Shown here one piece after another: positions 59,116 to 64,000 of a stretch of DNA of 64,000 nucleotides. Both the position numbers and the translations under genes were made by a program. Numbering within the stretch: the first letter of the stretch is position 1; each line of letters opens with the position of its first letter. The notes under the pieces were generated by a model. It worked only from the letters and a program-made list of their open reading frames with translations, was not told the origin of the DNA and did not search any database. The DNA comes from Chitinophagaceae bacterium. Its GTDB lineage: Bacteria > Bacteroidota > Bacteroidia > Chitinophagales > Chitinophagaceae. Where the stretch lies: NCBI GenBank assembly GCA_947454235.1, contig CANGIY010000012.1, positions 49,112-113,111 of the forward strand, written 5' to 3'.

Positions 59116-59541
59116 CTACACCTTTACGCTCTGGCGTGAAAGCAAAACCCAGTGTCCCTTTTGTTTCACCCAAACCTGCAGTACTTTAAGTGTAAAAGTG
59201 AGTGGTTTACCGCCCATCTCAACATCAACATTGGTTGTAAACCGTACAGACATGGTTTTGCCCGATTGTACGCACACCATATTTTCAGACTTAATTGATT
59301 TATAGGTGAGCTTTCCCGATGTTAGGTCGTTGGTGACATCTGACTTATACTCAATCCACCCGTTTGAGTGTCCATAACTTACAGCAGGGTGTAGTAGCGA
59401 TCTAATGGTATTTGAGTCTTTAGCCACCAGTGCATTATCAAGCGTCAATATGGCTGCCTTTACATTGACAGAATCGCTACTCTTTCCCCACGCATGTGTA
59501 ACAGATACAAAAAGCGCAAGCAATAAGATTACCTTTTTCAT
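59116..59541 (-). CDS. secreted NTF2-like (DUF4440-type) protein
   Basis: signal peptide; ALVAKDSNTIRSLLHPAVSYGHSNGWIEYKSDVTNDLTSG; LKVLQVWVKQKGHWVLLSRQSVKV. Confidence 0.8.
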   Translation of the reverse strand: MKKVILLLALFVSVTHAWGKSSDSVNVKAAILTLDNALVAKDSNTIRSLLHPAVSYGHSNGWIEYKSDVTNDLTSGKLTYKSIKSENMVCVQSGKTMSVRFTTNVDVEMGGKPLTFTLKVLQVWVKQKGHWVLLSRQSVKV

Positions 59542-60416
59542 GCCTGTAAAGATACTTCGTTACCCTCAGAACGAGGAAGGTGTTCATGGCGATAACGAAA
59601 AACGACGAGCATGTGCCTGATCTCTTCGACAGAATACTCCAGGTAGTCAATCAAAAACAGGCAATAAATATCTTTGGCATAAAACGAAAGGTAGTAATTG
59701 TATTTCTTCATCCCCATTCGTTTGCACTCAACTTGTTCGAGTGAAATATCGCTCCACGGAACAAACTCACCACCACCCATAGTTATGCCAAATTCGTTGA
59801 TGACCACTTTCACCTTTTGGTCTAATAGCATCAGTACGTTGCCTAAAATAAACAGGCATAGACAGAGTAAAGCGGTAAGTCCGCGAAGGTCAAAAAAGTC
59901 TGACTGAAGAAAAATAAGAAATATTGGAACCGATGCGATGATATAAAACTTGGAACGCCTGTGCCGCCTTATTTTATACTCCTTGTGCAGTCTCGGGTCG
60001 TCATAGCTGACCGGGTCATTTTCAAAACGATCCTTGATGTACCGGGCTGCCTCGGGGTCTGAAGTTTCAAGCAACGACAATTGTTGCCCTACGTTAATCA
60101 AAAGCCTTTGAGCAGTTGCAATGTTGAGTTCGTGTACGCTATCAACATGTGTAAATGCCCATTTGAACCATTCTTTTTGGGCAGGAACCACAAACACTAC
60201 ATAGGCTATGATTCCCAACAGCGTATAGACACCAAGAAAAGGCAGAATGAGAGAACCTCCAACATGAATAATAAATGCTAATACTGCAAAAATCCCGGGC
60301 CCTATTGCCACAAAGAAAGTCCCGAATTCGATACCCAGAATGTCGAAGTTATACTTTCTGATGGCTTCAGAAGCACTCATTTTAGTGTTTAAATCTTTAT
60401 GGGTAACAGTGGGCAT
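59538..60416 (-). CDS. hypothetical membrane protein
   Basis: four hydrophobic segments; VVINEFGITMGGGEFVPWSDISLEQVE resembles YcxB/PH-like C-termini. Confidence 0.65.
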   Translation of the reverse strand: MPTVTHKDLNTKMSASEAIRKYNFDILGIEFGTFFVAIGPGIFAVLAFIIHVGGSLILPFLGVYTLLGIIAYVVFVVPAQKEWFKWAFTHVDSVHELNIATAQRLLINVGQQLSLLETSDPEAARYIKDRFENDPVSYDDPRLHKEYKIRRHRRSKFYIIASVPIFLIFLQSDFFDLRGLTALLCLCLFILGNVLMLLDQKVKVVINEFGITMGGGEFVPWSDISLEQVECKRMGMKKYNYYLSFYAKDIYCLFLIDYLEYSVEEIRHMLVVFRYRHEHLPRSEGNEVSLQA

Positions 60417-60648
60417 AACGCATGATATTCAATACAAATTAACTGAATTTAAGGCACCCGTCTGACTTTTACAATTACAAAGTGTGGAGATGGGATAAAG
60501 AGCAATCATTATAGCGAGGCTAAGTACAACCGACATTTGCTAAAAACAGCAGAAAATACATTATAAGTATGCGTTAAACATTCCACCCTTAGTAAAAACA
60601 ACGTAAGTTTACAGCCTCAAGTTATTTTCAGTAAAGACCAATATTTTC

Positions 60649-62277
60649 ATGGATCTGGAGTTCAATAAAAACGAAGACGGAATGAGGCTCGCAGTGAGCC
60701 TGATGAAGCAACGCTTTGGCGTTATTAGTTTAGGTGGTGGCAAAAAAGCCATAGAAAAAGCCCGCGAAAAAGGCAAAATGTCGCCTCGTGAGCGCATTGA
60801 ATATCTGATAGACAAAGGAAGTGTTTTTACTGAAATTGGCGCATTTGTAGGCTACGACATGTACAAAGAGCATGGTGGTTGCCCTGCAGGCGGTACAGTG
60901 GCAGGTCTTGGTTATGTGCAAGGTCGCATGTGTGTTATTGTAGCCAACGACAACACGGTTAAGGCTGGTGCGTGGTTCCCAATTACAGGCAAGAAAAATC
61001 TTCGCCTGCAGGAAATAGCGATGGAAAACCACCTTCCGGTTATTTACATCGTTGACAGTGCCGGTGTTTACCTGCCAATGCAGGATGAGATTTTCCCTGA
61101 TAAAGAACACTTTGGACGTATATTCCGTAACAATGCCCAAATGAGCGCCATGGGTATCACCCAGATTGCTGCCGTAATGGGTAGTTGCGTTGCGGGTGGT
61201 GCTTACCTGCCTATCATGAGTGATGAAACGTTGATGGTAGAAGGAAATGGCTCTATCTTCCTCGCTGGCCCTTACCTTGTAAAGGCTGCGATTGGCGAAG
61301 ACGTTGATATACAAACTCTGGGTGGCGCAAAAACGCACACTGAGGTGAGTGGTATTGCCGACTACAGCTTTAAAACTGAAGCTGAGTGCCTTGACCAGGT
61401 AAAACGCATCATGAGTAAAGTAGGCTCGCAACCTAAAATGGGCTTCGATAGGGTAAAACCTGAAATGCCTGCACGCCCTATTACCGATGTGTACGGACTG
61501 GTTTCAGCACAAAACAATAAAAACTTTGATGTAGTTGATGTAATCAAGTGCATTGTCGATAATTCAGAATTTGACCAATTTAAAGGCACTTATGGCAAAA
61601 CAATAGTGTGCGGTTATGCACGCATTGACGGTTGGGCTGTAGGTATTGTTGCTAACCAACGCAAGATTGTGAAAAGCGGAAAGGGCGAAATGCAAATGGG
61701 CGGTGTTATATACAATGACAGTGCCGATAAAGCTGCCCGTTTTATTATGAATTGCAACCAGAAGAAAATACCATTGGTGTTCCTGCAAGACGTTACCGGT
61801 TTCATGGTAGGCAGTCGTTCTGAACATTCGGGTATTATTAAAGACGGGGCAAAACTGGTGAATGCAGTTGCCAATTCGGTGGTGCCAAAAATTACAATCA
61901 TCATAGGCAACTCGTATGGTGCAGGTAACTATGCAATGTGCGGTAAGGCTTACGACCCGCGTTTTATATATGCATGGCCTAATGCTAAGATTGCTGTAAT
62001 GGGTGGAGAACAGGCTGCAAAAACTTTGTTGCAAATTCAGGTGGCATCATTGAAAGCTAAAGGCGAAGTGATAGACCCTGAGAAAGAAAAAGAGATGCTC
62101 AAAACCATCATTGACCGCTATGAAAGTCAAACCAGCAGCTATTACGCTGCGGCACGCCTTTGGGTCGATGAAATTATTGACCCTGCTGAAACACGTAAAG
62201 TGATTTCAGAAGGTATCAATGCTGCCAACCATGCCCAGGACAACCGAGAGTTCAAAATGGGTGTGTTTCAGGTGTAA
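60649..62277 (+). CDS. acyl-CoA carboxylase subunit beta (carboxyltransferase)
   Basis: GGGKKAIEKAREKGKMSPRERIEYLID; DSAGVYLPMQDEIFPD; GNSYGAGNYAMCGKAYDPRFIYAWPNAKIAVMGGEQAAKTL. Confidence 0.93.
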   Translation: MDLEFNKNEDGMRLAVSLMKQRFGVISLGGGKKAIEKAREKGKMSPRERIEYLIDKGSVFTEIGAFVGYDMYKEHGGCPAGGTVAGLGYVQGRMCVIVANDNTVKAGAWFPITGKKNLRLQEIAMENHLPVIYIVDSAGVYLPMQDEIFPDKEHFGRIFRNNAQMSAMGITQIAAVMGSCVAGGAYLPIMSDETLMVEGNGSIFLAGPYLVKAAIGEDVDIQTLGGAKTHTEVSGIADYSFKTEAECLDQVKRIMSKVGSQPKMGFDRVKPEMPARPITDVYGLVSAQNNKNFDVVDVIKCIVDNSEFDQFKGTYGKTIVCGYARIDGWAVGIVANQRKIVKSGKGEMQMGGVIYNDSADKAARFIMNCNQKKIPLVFLQDVTGFMVGSRSEHSGIIKDGAKLVNAVANSVVPKITIIIGNSYGAGNYAMCGKAYDPRFIYAWPNAKIAVMGGEQAAKTLLQIQVASLKAKGEVIDPEKEKEMLKTIIDRYESQTSSYYAAARLWVDEIIDPAETRKVISEGINAANHAQDNREFKMGVFQV

Positions 62278-62323
62278 AATATTTAGTTTACTGTCTTGCT
62301 AAGGATTGATGAATAAATAATGA

Positions 62324-62803
62324 ATGAACTTTGAAGAGCTCATCATATCGTTATCCAGGGTAAATCACGACCTCAGGGAACAAAGTATAAGTGCAGTAAA
62401 CATGTCACTTACTTTGAGGAACTGGTATTTTGGCTACTATATTTTTGAGTTTGAGCAAAACGGGAAAGATCGGGCAGAATATGGGAAAGGACTCCTCGCA
62501 TTTTTTGCAAAAGAAATGCGAGGTCAGAACATAGCAAATTGCGATGAGCGTGAATTGCGCAGGTGTCGTCAGTTTTACCTTACCTACCCTTTTATGGCTA
62601 AAGTAATAGTTTCCGATAGCCAGACCAGAGCTTTATTACCCTCCATTTCCGTAGCACAACACATAGAAATAACTTCCAACCAAATTCGGGGGTCACTGTC
62701 CCCCGAATTCAACATACTAGATAGTCTTTATGTTCATCGGTTTAACAACGAGAACTTAATGATAGTGCGTTCTAACACACAAGATTTAACTACCGCCAAT
62801 TAA
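62324..62803 (+). CDS. stand-alone DUF1016/YhcG N-terminal-like protein lacking the PDDEXK half
   Basis: LIISLSRVNHDLREQSISAVNMSLTLRNWYFGYYIFEFEQNGKDRAEYGKGLLAFFAKEM ... ELRRCRQFYLTYP ... LPSISVAQHIEIT. Confidence 0.65.
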   Translation: MNFEELIISLSRVNHDLREQSISAVNMSLTLRNWYFGYYIFEFEQNGKDRAEYGKGLLAFFAKEMRGQNIANCDERELRRCRQFYLTYPFMAKVIVSDSQTRALLPSISVAQHIEITSNQIRGSLSPEFNILDSLYVHRFNNENLMIVRSNTQDLTTAN

Positions 62804-62810
62804 GTACCAG

Positions 62811-63599
62811 ATGATTGAAGTAAAAAATGTCCGCAAAAGTTTTGGTGACAAAGTGGTGTTACAGGATGTTTCCGCGAATATGGAAGCCGGTAAAACCAAC
62901 CTCATTATTGGTTCCAGCGGTAGCGGAAAGACGGTACTCATGAAAATCATGATTGGGCTGTACCCGGTCGATTCGGGGCAGGTGCTCTATGAGGGTGCCG
63001 ACCTAACCCGCATGAACGAGCGCGAGCTCAAGAGCCTGCGCATGTCTATTGGTATGTTGTTTCAGGGCAGCGCGTTGTTTGATAGTAAATCGGTAGAGGC
63101 AAATGTGATGTTCCCACTCGATATGTTTACCACTGATAGTTACGCTGTCAAGAAAAAACGGGTGAACGAAGTACTGGATCGAGTGAACCTTGTTGACGCC
63201 AACCGCAAGTACCCTGCCGAGCTGAGCGGAGGCATGAAAAAGCGTGTGGCGTTAGCGCGAGCCATTGTCCAAAACCCAAAGTACCTGTTTTGCGATGAGC
63301 CTAACTCGGGACTTGACCCACAAACCTCGCTGGTAATCGACAAACTGGTAAAAGAGATAACCACCGACTTCAACATTACCACCGTTATAAATACCCACGA
63401 CATGAATACCGTAATGGAAAGCGGCGATCATATTGTGTACATGTATCAGGGCTTGAAACAGTGGGAGGGCAGCAATAAAGATATCATCTTCAGTAAAGAC
63501 GAAAAGCTCAATTCATTCATTTTTGCGTCTGACTTTTTAGCCAAGGCCAAGGAAATGAGCATGATGGAAGCACTGAGAAAGCAAGAATCCAATCGTTAA
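62811..63599 (+). CDS. mlaF: ABC transporter ATP-binding protein, MlaF-like
   Basis: IIGSSGSGKTVLMKIMIGL Walker A; GMLFQGSALFDSKSVEANV; ELSGGMKKRVALARAI signature; YLFCDEPNSGLDP Walker B. Confidence 0.85.
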   Translation: MIEVKNVRKSFGDKVVLQDVSANMEAGKTNLIIGSSGSGKTVLMKIMIGLYPVDSGQVLYEGADLTRMNERELKSLRMSIGMLFQGSALFDSKSVEANVMFPLDMFTTDSYAVKKKRVNEVLDRVNLVDANRKYPAELSGGMKKRVALARAIVQNPKYLFCDEPNSGLDPQTSLVIDKLVKEITTDFNITTVINTHDMNTVMESGDHIVYMYQGLKQWEGSNKDIIFSKDEKLNSFIFASDFLAKAKEMSMMEALRKQESNR

Positions 63600-63633
63600 A
63601 TACAGTACATTTGCACACTTGCAATGCGGTACC

Positions 63634-64000
63634 GGGGCCGACCGGTTTTGACAGCATAGGGCAGGGTATGTAAGCATGTAGTGCGTTGTGTAATTAGCAC
63701 TTAAATCAGAATACTCAAACTATAACAGGCGAATATTCTTACGCCATGGCTGCCTAATCAGAGATTAGACAACCTTTATAGCCGCCGGGAAGGCCACCTG
63801 TTGCCGTCCCCGCCGCCGAATCGAACAATAGCAGGATAAGCAGGTGATCGCTGTGCCCACCTGACGAAAAATGAAGCAGATACGGTGTTGGTTGGTTTGT
63901 CCCGCCCCGTTCCACACCCGACAATTAATGCAGGAATAAACATGTAGAAAGCCTATTGGGCATATGTTTGGACGCGGGTTCGACTCCCGCCGGCTCCACA
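63634..64000 (+). ncRNA. ssrA: transfer-messenger RNA (one-piece), 3' end at window edge
   Basis: 5' GGGGCCGACCGGTTTTGACAGC pairs with 3' GGGTTCGACTCCCGCCGGCTCCACA; tag ORF GGC GAA TAT TCT TAC GCC ATG GCT GCC TAA (63728-63757) = GEYSYAMAA. Confidence 0.97.

Noticed and set aside
60730-61431. 233-aa minus-strand ORF
   Set aside because: Fully inside and antisense to the well-supported acyl-CoA carboxylase gene; no recognisable motifs.

Overview
The window is a Bacteroidota chromosome segment. This is inferred from T9SS C-terminal sorting domains, DUF5606 and GldE-like proteins, and TAnnTTTG-type promoters. Most of it is ordinary core/housekeeping content: SSS symporter, Xaa-Pro aminopeptidase, mannose-1-P guanylyltransferase, dnaN, GH3-like protein, enolase-superfamily epimerase, GT39, MBOAT/SGNH pair, thyA, M16 peptidase, acyl-CoA carboxylase, MlaF-like ABC ATPase. 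It ends with an essentially complete tmRNA gene whose decoded tag is (A)GEYSYAMAA. The strongest candidate for an undescribed system is an AT-rich island at about 25.73-31.86 kb. It holds a SIR2-like+TIR effector translationally coupled (14-nt overlap) to a membrane-spanning nSTAND-type NTPase with WD40 repeats. A convergent gene encodes a membrane-anchored helical protein that looks like a third component. Other points of interest are: a 157-bp MITE-like element with 24-bp imperfect terminal inverted repeats; a giant T9SS-secreted repeat protein split by an apparent frameshift, with seven modules of exactly 228 bp; a receiver-kinase whose phosphoacceptor His position is Gln; a histidine kinase/response-regulator-CRP fusion pair with TGA-N6-TCA palindromes nearby; and a paired ArsR operator. 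No CRISPR array, transposase, integrase, rRNA or ordinary tRNA was seen. All family assignments come from reading motifs by eye; no database search was run.
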